64,000 nt of DNA. Origin: Verrucomicrobiota bacterium (GTDB taxonomy: Bacteria; Verrucomicrobiota; Verrucomicrobiia; Verrucomicrobiales; DEV007). The translations under genes were made by a program, and so were the position numbers. The stretch spans positions 62,001 to 126,000 of the forward strand of contig CAUJIH010000006.1 of NCBI GenBank assembly GCA_963205275.1, given 5' to 3'. This document shows, in pieces, positions 25,713 to 35,227 of the stretch. Under the pieces are notes generated by a model, which was not told where the DNA came from, ran no database searches, and worked only from the letters and a program-made list of their open reading frames with translations. Numbering within the stretch: position 1 is the stretch's first letter; every line of letters starts with the position of its first letter.

Positions 25713-27251
25713 TTATTTACGCTTCAGCAGTGAATGTCCCGTCATCTCCGGCGGTTGGGGAATCTCCATGAGAGCCAGCAAGGTCGGAGAGATATCCGCT
25801 AAGATACCTTCGGATAATTGATACTGGCCAGCATCGTCAGAAACATAAATCATCGGCACTGTAAAGGTGGTATGTGCCGTCTGAGGAGAACCGTCCTCCT
25901 TGATCATCCACTCACAGTTCCCGTGGTCTGCGGTAATCAGCAGACAGCCTCCCAATTCGAGAACCTTGGCTACGACTCGCTCCAGGCATCGATCCACACA
26001 CTCGACCGCTCGTATCGTGGCGGGAACGCTGCCTGTGTGCCCGACCATATCGGTATTGGCATAGTTCACGATTACGAGATCATAATCCGCTACTCGATTC
26101 AGAATCACCTCCGTGACACCCTCGGCAGACATTTCAGGCTTCAGATCGTAGGTCGGAACATCCTTGGGTGAGGGCACCATCTGACGATCTTCTCCCGGAT
26201 TCGGCTCTTCGACTCCTCCATTAAAGAAAAACGAGACGTGAGGATATTTTTCCGTCTCAGCGACGCGGAGCTGACGACGCCCTGCTTTGGACACAACCTC
26301 GCCGAGCGTATTGTTCAGCCCCACGGGAGGAAAGACGACGGGGCAATCATAGGTCTCGTCGTATTCCGTCAGCGTCACATACTCCACGTGAATCGCTCCC
26401 CCTCGATCAAAGCCATCAAATCCCTCCTCTAGAAAAGCACGACTCAGTTGCCGTGCCCGGTCGGCTCGAAAATTGAAGAAAAGAACGACGTCGCCATCGC
26501 GTACGCGCAATTCGTTGTCGTGACCGAAAATTAGAGGCTTGAGAAACTCGTCCGTCGTTCCCTCTGCATACTTGGCCACCACGGCAGCAGAGGTGGAATC
26601 CTGTCGGACCTCCCCCACCCCGTGCACAATCGCATCCCACGCCAGCTTCGTGCGATCCCATCGCTTATCGCGATCCATCGCGTAGTAACGACCCACCACC
26701 GTCACGATCTTCGCTCCGGAGGCGGCGAGTTTTTCCTCGCAATACGCCAGATAATCCTTTCCTCCTGTGGGAGAAGTATCTCGTCCATCAGTGAAGGCAT
26801 GGACGAAAATCTCAGAGACTCCGGAGGCTTTTGCCGCGTTCGCCAGAGCGATCAAATGATCCTGATGGCTGTGAACTCCTCCATCCGAGACCAGCCCCAA
26901 CAGGTGCAATCGAGTCTTCGAAGCCTTTGAAAATGCCGTTTTCAGAACTTCATTCGTCGCAAGCTCGCCCTCTGATACCGCCTTGTTAATCCGCGTGAAA
27001 TCCTGATAGACGATACGACCCGCTCCCAGATTCAGATGACCCACTTCGGAATTGCCCATCTGGCCCTCGGGCAAGCCGACGTCCAGACCGGAGGTGCGAA
27101 GCATCGCCACGGGATATTTCTCGTGGAGGGATCGCGTAAAGGGAATATTGGCCAAGCGAGGACAATCCCCGTTCTTCACGGCCTTTTCTGGTCCATCGGG
27201 GTTCTCACCCCACCCGTCACGGATGACAAATACAACTGGTTTTTTCGGCAT
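25713..27251 (-). CDS. gpmI: 2,3-bisphosphoglycerate-independent phosphoglycerate mutase
   Basis: A 512-residue enzyme of the alkaline-phosphatase superfamily that interconverts 3- and 2-phosphoglycerate in glycolysis with two metal ions. It opens VVFVIRDGWGENP, with a metal ligand in the DG pair. The phosphorylated serine is Ser68 in MGNSEVGHLNLGAGR, and the C-terminal metal motifs (NTDMVGHTG and TADHGNCE) are present. Length matches the family. The ATG at 27251 fits the usual start. It stands alone here with no other glycolytic gene. Confidence 0.96.
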   Translation of the reverse strand: MPKKPVVFVIRDGWGENPDGPEKAVKNGDCPRLANIPFTRSLHEKYPVAMLRTSGLDVGLPEGQMGNSEVGHLNLGAGRIVYQDFTRINKAVSEGELATNEVLKTAFSKASKTRLHLLGLVSDGGVHSHQDHLIALANAAKASGVSEIFVHAFTDGRDTSPTGGKDYLAYCEEKLAASGAKIVTVVGRYYAMDRDKRWDRTKLAWDAIVHGVGEVRQDSTSAAVVAKYAEGTTDEFLKPLIFGHDNELRVRDGDVVLFFNFRADRARQLSRAFLEEGFDGFDRGGAIHVEYVTLTEYDETYDCPVVFPPVGLNNTLGEVVSKAGRRQLRVAETEKYPHVSFFFNGGVEEPNPGEDRQMVPSPKDVPTYDLKPEMSAEGVTEVILNRVADYDLVIVNYANTDMVGHTGSVPATIRAVECVDRCLERVVAKVLELGGCLLITADHGNCEWMIKEDGSPQTAHTTFTVPMIYVSDDAGQYQLSEGILADISPTLLALMEIPQPPEMTGHSLLKRK

Positions 27252-27413
27252 AGCTGCTGCAAGAGATCGGGCCAAATCCCGCCTCTCGCAAGAAAAAGCG
27301 AGTATCGGACACTAGTTCTTCGCGAGGACCAAAGACCTTCATCTAAGTGCTCCGAATCCACGCTGAAGCGAGGGGGAAGGCTAACACATCCCTCGAGTAG
27401 AACTCCCGAGGTC

Positions 27414-28928
27414 TCACTCCAGCCCCTTCCACAATCTCAGAGCAGCAGTCTCGAACTGCTCCTGCCATTGCGGATCGAGGACACAGTCGCTGTCTTCCTG
27501 TGCTCCGCCCCGGTTTTTCGCCTGCTCGGCAGTGGGGGCATAGTAAAGGTAGCCGTTTGTGTAGCCGGACACGAAGGAGTTTGGCTTCTCGGCTCGTTTC
27601 TTCAAGCCCAGCCCGATGCGGACAGTTAGCTCAGCTGGGAAGGTGACGAGCCGGAACTCTCCGATGCGCAGAGCGACGGTCTCGGCCTTTACGGTAGTTC
27701 CCAGTTTCTCGCGCTCAGCCTGGTGCTTGACCAGAAGATTGCGATTGATTTGCTTCCGCGTCAGTTCTTCCATGAGACGAATGTTCTGAAGATAGGCCTC
27801 CATCGCAGAGCGATTGTTTTCATCCAAGGTCTTCCAGTCGCTACGCTTGAGCATCTCATCCTGCAGATAACGGCTGGCGGTCTCGGACGGAAAATTAGAA
27901 TTGAGATGATACTTTACGTAGAGGGGCAGGAAGGTTTCGAAATTGAGCGTCGTGCCTTTCAGTGAGGCGCTCAGCTTGTCGATCTCCTGATCCATTTCGA
28001 TGATGCGGGTGGCATTATCGATGCGTGGCATCTCTAGAGTCTCGTGAATGATTTTCAACGGAGCATCGGCCGAAGTCTTGATCTTTTGCAGTCCACTCAG
28101 AGCGCTGAGACCGAGTTTCATCCCGAGAGGTTTGGAGTCGTGCGGAATGGTAAAGGATTTGTAGAGGACAGGATTAATGTCGCCTCCGCATCCTTGGAGA
28201 AAGAGAGCAGTCGCCGTGCCGTCGCCGAGATGCGCCTCAATCGTCTCCGCTGCATAACCGCAGAGATCGGCGCTGTTACTTCCGTCGGGCACGCCGATGA
28301 TGGGATGGCAGGCGAACTGAAATACCGCAGCCAGAGGCTGGCCATTGTCCACGCGATCCAAGCGCAGCAATCCGATCTCGGGATCGATGGGGCCCATCGC
28401 AGCGACTTCGTCGTCAAATGGCAGTGCATAGGCGTGACGAACATCTGCTTCCTTCCCACTCTTCAGCAGCAGGCGACGATTCTCCGAGACGGAGTCTTCG
28501 TATCCAGTTCCGGCACCGACTTTCACGGGAACGCGACCATTCCAAGCGGCAAGCGCGGCCTGAATCGTGCGGGCGACCATATCGGGGGTGACTCGAGCAT
28601 GGCTGTGACTGGCATTGAATACGAGAGACTCTGGAGCCAGTTCGATTTGCTCCTTCAGCGCGGCACGCACGTCGGCCATGTAGGGGTCACGGATGCTCCC
28701 GATCTCGGCGACGGCGACAGCATCGACCGCGATGAGCATGATATGCGTCGAGCCTTTGGACAAGGCGAGCGCTTTGACCATGGGGGGATTTTCCTTCGAC
28801 GGAGAGTCAGGATGACTGATCTCGACTTTCCCGACTCCCGCCAGCAGAGGCTCCTCTGCCGTAGCATGGGAAACTACAGCCCACAGAAGCAATGAGAGAC
28901 AAAGTGTGAAGATGATCGGATTTTTCAT
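27414..28928 (-). CDS. neutral ceramidase-like secreted hydrolase
   Basis: A 504-residue protein with a signal peptide (MKNPIIFTLCLSLLLWAVVSHATA). The mature start resembles the N-terminal domain of neutral/alkaline ceramidases and related proteins: AGVGKVEISHPD, MLIAVDAVAV, then NASHSHARVTPDM (His pair of the zinc site), FQFACHPIIG and LQGCGGDINPVLY. Ceramidases split ceramide into sphingosine and fatty acid, but many bacterial relatives of this fold act on unknown substrates. Its ATG overlaps the stop of the upstream molybdopterin oxidoreductase by four bases (ATGA), so the two are translationally coupled. Substrate unproven. Confidence 0.75.
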   Translation of the reverse strand: MKNPIIFTLCLSLLLWAVVSHATAEEPLLAGVGKVEISHPDSPSKENPPMVKALALSKGSTHIMLIAVDAVAVAEIGSIRDPYMADVRAALKEQIELAPESLVFNASHSHARVTPDMVARTIQAALAAWNGRVPVKVGAGTGYEDSVSENRRLLLKSGKEADVRHAYALPFDDEVAAMGPIDPEIGLLRLDRVDNGQPLAAVFQFACHPIIGVPDGSNSADLCGYAAETIEAHLGDGTATALFLQGCGGDINPVLYKSFTIPHDSKPLGMKLGLSALSGLQKIKTSADAPLKIIHETLEMPRIDNATRIIEMDQEIDKLSASLKGTTLNFETFLPLYVKYHLNSNFPSETASRYLQDEMLKRSDWKTLDENNRSAMEAYLQNIRLMEELTRKQINRNLLVKHQAEREKLGTTVKAETVALRIGEFRLVTFPAELTVRIGLGLKKRAEKPNSFVSGYTNGYLYYAPTAEQAKNRGGAQEDSDCVLDPQWQEQFETAALRLWKGLE

Positions 28929-31249
28929 GAATGATTTACAGTGGGACTGACGCGCACGATGACAGATTTCGAGCAGGGCGTATTGGAACCCTCTGCTGTG
29001 CTGTCGATGGGGACGAGGACGTTCAGCTCTGGAAAATATCCGGCCACAGCCCTCTTCGGCAGGTCATAGGGAATCGCGAGAAAACGATGAGCGATGCGCT
29101 CGCGCCCCCCGTCCTCGTTACGAATATCGATCTCAGCCAAGGGTTTCAATCCGCGCTCGGCCATGTCCTCCGGGTGCATGAAGAGGACACGACGCTCGTT
29201 GCCGATTCCTCGATAGCGGTCATTGAGACCGTAGATGGTGGTATTGAACTGGTCGTGACTGCGCACGGTCATCAGCATCAGTTCATCCCCCTGCGGCTGT
29301 GCACAGGAGATCGCATCGGCAGAAAAGTTCGCCTTTCCATTGTGCGTGTCGAATACACGCTGTTTCGCGGCATTCGGTAGGTAAAATCCACCGGGATGGC
29401 GGACACGCTGATTGTAGTCATCAAAACCAGGAATCACTCGCTCGATTAGATCGCGGACGCGGTCGTAGTCGCGAGCAGTCTCGACGAAGGGAAAACTGCT
29501 TCGCTCTCCTAGCACGGCTTCAGCGAGACGGGCCACGATCATCGTCTCGCTCAGGAGATGATCGGAGGCAGGTTCAAGCGTGCCTTTCGTCTGATGGACG
29601 ATGCCCATGGAGTTCTCGACGGAGGAGAACTGATATTCGCCCTTCGCATCGAGATCGGCCTCACTTCGTCCGTAGCAGGGTAGGATCAGTGCTGTGCGTC
29701 CGGTTACGACATGGCTGCGGTTAAGTTTGGTGGAGACGTGGACGGTCAGGTTACACTGGCGTAGCCCGGCGGCTGTGAATTCCGTATCGGGCGTAGCCTG
29801 GAGGAAGTTCCCTCCCATGGCAAAGAACACTTTCGCCCGCCCCTGATTCATGGCGAGGATAGACTCTACCGTATCGAATCCAGCTTCGCGAGGTGACTGG
29901 AAACTGAAGACCTCGTCGATGGCATCGTGATAGCTGGCAGGCATTTTTTCCCAGATCCCGACCGTGCGATCTCCCTGCACATTACTGTGACCGCGCACTG
30001 GACAGAGTCCAGCACCAGGACGACCCACGGCCCCGAGAAGAAGATGCAGATTGGTGACTTCCCGAATCGTCGCGACCGCGTTCGTGTGCTGAGTGAGTCC
30101 CATCGCCCAGCAGGTGATCACCCTCCGTTCCCGCCGGAGAAGAGAATGTGCCGTTTCCTCAATCTCGTCGCGTGCAACACCAGAGAGCTGTTCGATCTCC
30201 TCCCATTCCGTCATCTCCACGGCCCTCAGGTAGTCGCTAAAACCTTCGGTATATTTCTCGATAAAGTCTTGATCGAACACCTGTCCGGGATCTTTTTTCT
30301 CCAGTGCCAGAAGTGCTTTCGAGAATCCTCGGAAGAGCGCCATGTCGCCATTGATCGCGACGCGGAGGTAGCGCGAGGCGAGCGGCGTCGATCCTCCGAG
30401 AAGCCCCACGACCTGCTGCGGATGAGAAAACCCGACCAGTCCAGCTTCCTTCATCGGATTGATCGCGACAATCTCGGCTCCGTTTTGTACGGCCACCTGC
30501 AGGGTGGATAACATGCGCGGATGGTTGGTCCCGGGATTCTGACCTGCGATCAAAATCACGTCCGCCTCCTCCAGATCACGCATGGAAACGGTCCCCTTAC
30601 CGACTCCGATGGCCTGTTTCAATGCGAGACCACTCGACTCATGGCACATGTTCGAGCAGTCAGGCAGGTTATTGGTGCCGAACAATCGGGCGAATACGCC
30701 ATAGAGGAAGGCTGCTTCATTGACCGTCCGACCCGAGGTGTAAAAAAGCGCCTCATTCGGATGATCGAGCGCGTTTAGTTCCTTCGCAATTAGGGCAAAG
30801 GCACCATCCCAGGAGATGGGTTCATAGTGAGTAGCTCCTGGCCGAAGGACCATCGGTTCGGTGATGCGCCCCTGTTTCTCCATCCAGTAATCGGATTCGT
30901 GTGAAATCTCTGCTACGGAGTGTTGCGCGAAGAATTCCGCATTCGCCCGAGCTTTCGTGGTCTCGGAGGCTAGAGCTTTCGCCCCATTTTCACAGAACTC
31001 CGTAACCGAACGCTCACCATCCGGATCAGGCCAAGCACAGGAAGCACAGTCGAAACCGTCCTTCTGATTCAGATGAGCCATCCCCTTGATTCCTCGAGAG
31101 ACTCCGGCTTCACCGATGACATGCTTCAGCGAAGCTGCGACGGCGGGAACTCCTGCGGCCTTATTTTTGGGAGTCTTCAGATGAATGCCCGTCAGATCGG
31201 CGGGTGATTCGGCGAGAATGTCTTCTGAAATTTTGTTACTCGTTTCCAT
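28925..31249 (-). CDS. FdhF/YdeP-family molybdopterin oxidoreductase
   Basis: A 774-residue protein of the formate-dehydrogenase-like YdeP family. The N-terminal block FDCASCAWPDPDGERSVT and FCENGAKALASE is characteristic. The molybdopterin-binding domain has FYTSGRTVNEAAFLYG, CSNMCHESSGLALK and GQNPGTNHPRMLSTL, and the C-terminal domain VRSHDQFNTTIYGLNDRYRG. It has no signal peptide, so it is probably cytoplasmic. E. coli YdeP is linked to acid resistance, but its reaction is unknown. It is transcribed before and overlaps a ceramidase-like gene. No fdhD or molybdenum-cofactor genes lie nearby. Confidence 0.9.
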   Translation of the reverse strand: METSNKISEDILAESPADLTGIHLKTPKNKAAGVPAVAASLKHVIGEAGVSRGIKGMAHLNQKDGFDCASCAWPDPDGERSVTEFCENGAKALASETTKARANAEFFAQHSVAEISHESDYWMEKQGRITEPMVLRPGATHYEPISWDGAFALIAKELNALDHPNEALFYTSGRTVNEAAFLYGVFARLFGTNNLPDCSNMCHESSGLALKQAIGVGKGTVSMRDLEEADVILIAGQNPGTNHPRMLSTLQVAVQNGAEIVAINPMKEAGLVGFSHPQQVVGLLGGSTPLASRYLRVAINGDMALFRGFSKALLALEKKDPGQVFDQDFIEKYTEGFSDYLRAVEMTEWEEIEQLSGVARDEIEETAHSLLRRERRVITCWAMGLTQHTNAVATIREVTNLHLLLGAVGRPGAGLCPVRGHSNVQGDRTVGIWEKMPASYHDAIDEVFSFQSPREAGFDTVESILAMNQGRAKVFFAMGGNFLQATPDTEFTAAGLRQCNLTVHVSTKLNRSHVVTGRTALILPCYGRSEADLDAKGEYQFSSVENSMGIVHQTKGTLEPASDHLLSETMIVARLAEAVLGERSSFPFVETARDYDRVRDLIERVIPGFDDYNQRVRHPGGFYLPNAAKQRVFDTHNGKANFSADAISCAQPQGDELMLMTVRSHDQFNTTIYGLNDRYRGIGNERRVLFMHPEDMAERGLKPLAEIDIRNEDGGRERIAHRFLAIPYDLPKRAVAGYFPELNVLVPIDSTAEGSNTPCSKSVIVRVSPTVNHS

Positions 31250-31416
31250 GTTGGGATGCGAACTGGGGATCGTGAGAATAGCAGGAATTTCCTACTCTCT
31301 CCAGCCTTTCAGGCAAATATTTAAGTTCTTCATGTTGTGACTGTATCGCTTCTTGAAACCACCCTGTCTCTGCTTTTCCTGTTTCGGGCATTTTCCCTGT
31401 CGATTGATGCATCATT
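31250..31416. other. spacer before the YdeP-like gene, no confident feature
   Basis: About 165 bases between lldD-like and YdeP-like genes. A short frame on the minus strand (31236-31460) starts inside the lldD-like gene and runs into the YdeP start; its composition is not convincing and no Shine-Dalgarno or hairpin was found. The promoter of the YdeP/ceramidase unit probably lies here. Confidence 0.3.
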
Positions 31417-32577
31417 CTAAGGGGTGATGCGATGTTTCGGGAGATCGCTCGGCCTTTCACAGGCGATCTGATCCATCACTTGGCGAAGCTGGCGTTTGAG
31501 CATCGTGGCCACATGCTCGCCCCCCTTTTTCCCCAAGGCACCGACGCCATACATGAAGGTACGCCCTAGGAAGACAAAGCGAGCTCCACTCGCGAGAGCG
31601 CAGGCAATGTCCGGTCCCGAGCGAACGCCGCTATCGAGCATGAGAACCGTGCGATCACCACAGGACCGAGCCAGTCGCGACAGTGCCGTGATCGTGCTTT
31701 CACCGGCATCGAGCTGCCGCCCGCCGTGATTTGAAACAATGAGACCATCCACTCCGAGCGAAATCGCAGTCTCGGCGTCCTCTTCCGTGACGACTCCTTT
31801 GATGACGATCTTTCCCTTCCATCGATCCCGGATTGCGGCGATGCGCTCGGGCGTGAGACGACCGGAAAAGGTCCGATTCATGAATAGCCCGAGGTGCTTC
31901 ATGTCCAGTCCTGCCGGAATGTAGGGCATCAGGGTTCTGAACTTCGGCACTCCAGCGAGCAACTGACTCAATGACCAAGTGGGATGCCCCATCATTTGTA
32001 GGATGTTTTCTGCCGTCATCTTCGGCGGAATGGAGAGTCCATTGCGGATTTCCTTCGGCCGATAGCCAAAGACAGGAGTATCGGCTAACAGAACCAACAC
32101 TGAAAGCCCCGCCGCCTCGACACGATCAAGAATCTGATCTCGCAGAGAATCTTCCGCTGGATGGTAGAGCTGGAACCAAGCTCGGCCCTCAGTGATGCGA
32201 GCGACGGTCTCGATGTCCGCCGTCGCCACGGTGCTGAGAACAAATGGGATCTGATGCGCAGTGGCTGCGGCAGCCAGGATTTCGGTGGCTCGTGGCCACA
32301 TCAGTCCCTGCAAACCGATCGGAGCGATCCCGAAAGGGGCCTCCCACGTGTTGCCGAAGAGTTCCGTCCTCAAATCCGTCCCAGTGAATTCAGTGAGGTA
32401 GTGCGGTCGCAGACGAATTTCCCGAATCTCCTCAGTATTCCGGCGGAGATTGAGTTCAGAATTGCAGCCACCCTCCAGATACTCAAAGGCAAAGCGAGGC
32501 AAGCGACGGCGAGTCTGCTCTCTCAGGTGTTCGGTCGAGGGATAGCGAGAGTCAAAAATTTCTTCCATGAGCGTCAC
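31417..32577 (-). CDS. FMN-dependent alpha-hydroxy-acid dehydrogenase/oxidase
   Basis: A 386-residue TIM-barrel flavoprotein of the lactate dehydrogenase LldD / glycolate oxidase family. Signatures are complete: LSTVATADIE early, IKGVVTEEDAE with the FMN-contacting lysine, and SNHGGRQLDAGES with the catalytic histidine and following arginine. The phosphate site is LDSGVRSGPDI and GRTFMYGVGA. It oxidises L-2-hydroxy acids such as lactate or glycolate to keto acids; the exact substrate is not fixed by sequence. It begins 9 bases after a UPF0261 protein and is co-transcribed with it. Confidence 0.93.
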   Translation of the reverse strand: MTLMEEIFDSRYPSTEHLREQTRRRLPRFAFEYLEGGCNSELNLRRNTEEIREIRLRPHYLTEFTGTDLRTELFGNTWEAPFGIAPIGLQGLMWPRATEILAAAATAHQIPFVLSTVATADIETVARITEGRAWFQLYHPAEDSLRDQILDRVEAAGLSVLVLLADTPVFGYRPKEIRNGLSIPPKMTAENILQMMGHPTWSLSQLLAGVPKFRTLMPYIPAGLDMKHLGLFMNRTFSGRLTPERIAAIRDRWKGKIVIKGVVTEEDAETAISLGVDGLIVSNHGGRQLDAGESTITALSRLARSCGDRTVLMLDSGVRSGPDIACALASGARFVFLGRTFMYGVGALGKKGGEHVATMLKRQLRQVMDQIACERPSDLPKHRITP

Positions 32578-32586
32578 AGATGAAGC

Positions 32587-33867
32587 TTAGTGCAATCCCG
32601 CTCGATCTGCCAGCATCGCTAACAAGGCATCCGCGCAGGCATCGGAAAAAACCGGATCATTGATGGCCGCGTCGATTTCGATGCAGGGAATGCGAGAATC
32701 TAGATAATTTCGAATCGCGGAAAAAAGCGCGTCGTCGGCCTCAGGGTCGTAAAAGGGCTGTCCTACTGCTGTGAGAAGTGAAATTCCCCCAAGCGGTAAA
32801 AGGACGCGGACAGGCCCAGTGTAGGCATTCACCTTTTCCGCCAGAATCCGACCGAGTTGGGCACACTCTTCCGGCGTGGTGCGCATGAGCGTGACCTGGG
32901 GATTATGTCGATAGAAGGTCCGATCAGCGAATCGCGACGGGACAGTCTCCGGAGCGCCGAAGTTCACCATGTCGAGACAGCCAGGAGCCACGACGGCAGG
33001 AATGCCGACTAGCCCCGCAGCTTCCAGTCGCGAGGGACCGGCCCCGAGAATTCCCCCGACGAGTTCATCTGCCCACTCGGTGGTGGTGACATCAAGGACG
33101 GCCTCGAATAGCCCATCCGCGATCAGCGATTCCATCGTGCGTCCACCCGCTCCCGTCGCGTGGAAGACGAGCACCTCATAGCCCGCCATCTCCAGTCGCC
33201 CACGCGCAGCATCGACGCAGCGAGTCGTATTCCCAAACATGCTCGCAGCGATCAAGGGGCGATCTTCCTCCCCCTGAGTCCCCTCCCCTATCCGGCTCGG
33301 TCGAAAGCGATCCACCATCCCGCAGATCGCGGCTGCGGCTTCGCGGAAGATGGCACGGGAGATGCGGTTGAGGCCGGAGACATCGACGACAGCGGGAACC
33401 ATCACGATGTCTCGCCCGGCTAGGTAGGGAGCTGTGTTTCCACTCGCCAGAGTCGATACCATGAGCTTGGGAAAGCCGAGCGGGAGCGCTCGCATCGCCG
33501 CTGTAGCGATGGCCGTCCCTCCTCCGCCCCCGAGAGAGACCACCCCCTGAATACGCCCCTCCTCTACGAGCCGAGAGAGTAGCACGGGTGCCGCCTCAGC
33601 CATCGCAGACACACATTCCCCTCGATCCTGCCGTGCCATGAGCGCACTCAGATCGATTCCAGCGGCAGCAGCCACTTCTTCACGCGAGACGTCCGGGGTG
33701 ACAAGTGGAGCCTCCCCCGTACCGACGTCGATGAGCAGTGAATCGTGGCCGAATTCGCGAATGAGGTCAGCCAGCCACTGGTGCTCTCGACCTTTCGAAT
33801 CGAGAGTCCCCAAGACAGCGATCACTTTTCGCGCCGAGTCCGAGTGGCCGAGTGGCGAAGATTGCAT
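32587..33867 (-). CDS. UPF0261 (Tm-1-like) nucleotide-binding protein
   Basis: A 426-residue protein starting with the Tm-1/UPF0261 block VIAVLGTLDSKGREHQWLAD and continuing with SLGGGGGTAIATAAMRALPLG and MFGNTTRCVDAAR, all typical. In tomato, Tm-1 blocks tobamovirus replication; in bacteria the family often neighbours hydrolases or oxidoreductases and its activity is unknown, though a nucleotide-binding role is supported by structure of relatives. It lies upstream of an FMN hydroxyacid oxidase with a 9-base gap, suggesting a shared catabolic task. Family firm, role unknown. Confidence 0.88.
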   Translation of the reverse strand: MQSSPLGHSDSARKVIAVLGTLDSKGREHQWLADLIREFGHDSLLIDVGTGEAPLVTPDVSREEVAAAAGIDLSALMARQDRGECVSAMAEAAPVLLSRLVEEGRIQGVVSLGGGGGTAIATAAMRALPLGFPKLMVSTLASGNTAPYLAGRDIVMVPAVVDVSGLNRISRAIFREAAAAICGMVDRFRPSRIGEGTQGEEDRPLIAASMFGNTTRCVDAARGRLEMAGYEVLVFHATGAGGRTMESLIADGLFEAVLDVTTTEWADELVGGILGAGPSRLEAAGLVGIPAVVAPGCLDMVNFGAPETVPSRFADRTFYRHNPQVTLMRTTPEECAQLGRILAEKVNAYTGPVRVLLPLGGISLLTAVGQPFYDPEADDALFSAIRNYLDSRIPCIEIDAAINDPVFSDACADALLAMLADRAGLH

Positions 33868-33944
33868 GGATACCTCCTTGGATTCTGGCAGACACTTTGC
33901 ACCAGAGACAATGAAAATCGAGAGAGTGGAATCAAGGTGTCAGT

Positions 33945-35207
33945 TTACTTTTTCGACTGAAAGGGACCGAAGATCTTCGTGACTTTATGACTCTCAGATG
34001 TGTTGTCCACGATCACGACGCGATATTCGCCTCCATCGGGAGCGATGCGCAGGACGATGTGGCCCTGGGTGCTGGCGATACGGTCGAATTCTTTGATACT
34101 GTCTCGCGCTTTCTGATGCGCATCCAAAGCGAAGAGATCGCGTGGACCAGGGTAAAGCTTCTCCGAGAAGAGACGCTCCACGACACCAGGCGTCGGGTGA
34201 TCGTCATCCCAGACAGAAACCGTCCAGACTCGAGCCTGCAAGGTGGACACAAAGAACTCGTTCATCGTATCTACATAACCGTGGTGATCCAGAATCGCCG
34301 CATCCACGGGACCGACGACTTTCGCCACCGGTGTTTCAGTGTCATACCAATCTGGCTTATTCGGACGAATCCCAGCCTGATCAGCACCATTAAAAAAGCG
34401 AAAATTGCCGTAACGAAGAAGAAAAATGGCGCTGAAAATATTCTCATCCGGAAGCTGCTTTTCCGAAACGCCCTCGAATGAGGGAAAATGGTGCTCGGTC
34501 GCCGTTCCCTCGCCAGTCCAGATCTCTCCATTGATCCCCACGTTCCGAAACTCAAACTGCGGGTATTTTTCCGGATCGCGCCGCAATACGATCTGATCGT
34601 TGCGACCGGGGATGAATCGCTCTGCTTTCACACCATTGTGCTCCACCTGCCACTTCACGAAGTTGCGATAGTGACTCATCAGATTCTTGGTCATAGGGAT
34701 CGGATAGTCGTAATCCGGCCATCCACGATCTAGCAAGGTACCGATCGGGAGTTCCTCACCCACCCAGGTGATACCCGTTAGTCGATAGGCACCTGAGCGT
34801 GACATGGGCAGATCGCCGGTAACACCTCCGATGTGATCCTGGTGAAAGTGAGTCAGAAGTGCATAGTCGAGCGATGGCTTCGGATCGTGACGTAAAGCGT
34901 GACGGATATAGCGAACGATCCACTCGCCTGCCGGACGCGAACTGTCCGGACGGTCGGGCGTGTGATTGGAAGTCTTCTGTTCTAACTCGCCTGCATCTAC
35001 CAGCAATGTGGTGCCATCCGGGAGGATGTAGAGTCCTGCGTTCCCTCGCCCTGTGCTAATCTGATGGATGTCTATCATTCCCGGCTGCCAGTGCGTAATT
35101 TCTTTGCCCACGACATCTTCAGCACGTAGGGAAGTCGTCACAGCAGTGACAGCACAGATGATCAGAAGAAGACAGATAGCGTTCCGGAGTAAATATTTTC
35201 GTTTCAT
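33945..35207 (-). CDS. secreted metallo-beta-lactamase-fold hydrolase
   Basis: A 420-residue protein with a signal peptide (MKRKYLLRNAICLLLIICAVTAVTTSLRA). The MBL metal motif HFHQDHIGG (HxHxDH) sits at about residue 118, after IDIHQISTGRGNAGLYILPDG and LLVDAGE, which define the first strand of the fold. Further ligands appear later (DHHGYVD). ComEC-like and other exported MBL proteins share this layout. The enzyme is periplasmic or secreted and probably zinc-dependent; the substrate cannot be guessed. It sits 20 bases after an alpha/beta hydrolase on the same strand, forming a pair. Confidence 0.85.
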   Translation of the reverse strand: MKRKYLLRNAICLLLIICAVTAVTTSLRAEDVVGKEITHWQPGMIDIHQISTGRGNAGLYILPDGTTLLVDAGELEQKTSNHTPDRPDSSRPAGEWIVRYIRHALRHDPKPSLDYALLTHFHQDHIGGVTGDLPMSRSGAYRLTGITWVGEELPIGTLLDRGWPDYDYPIPMTKNLMSHYRNFVKWQVEHNGVKAERFIPGRNDQIVLRRDPEKYPQFEFRNVGINGEIWTGEGTATEHHFPSFEGVSEKQLPDENIFSAIFLLRYGNFRFFNGADQAGIRPNKPDWYDTETPVAKVVGPVDAAILDHHGYVDTMNEFFVSTLQARVWTVSVWDDDHPTPGVVERLFSEKLYPGPRDLFALDAHQKARDSIKEFDRIASTQGHIVLRIAPDGGEYRVVIVDNTSESHKVTKIFGPFQSKK

Positions 35208-35227
35208 GGCGTATTTGCTTACGGCTT

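Noticed and set aside
28044-28895. 283-residue plus-strand frame opposite the ceramidase-like gene
   Set aside because: Antisense shadow; composition rich in Arg, Asp and His and no start context.
31236-31460. 74-residue minus-strand frame before the YdeP-like gene
   Set aside because: Starts inside the lldD-like gene, overlaps the YdeP start and has no ribosome-binding site; its protein-like look is not enough.
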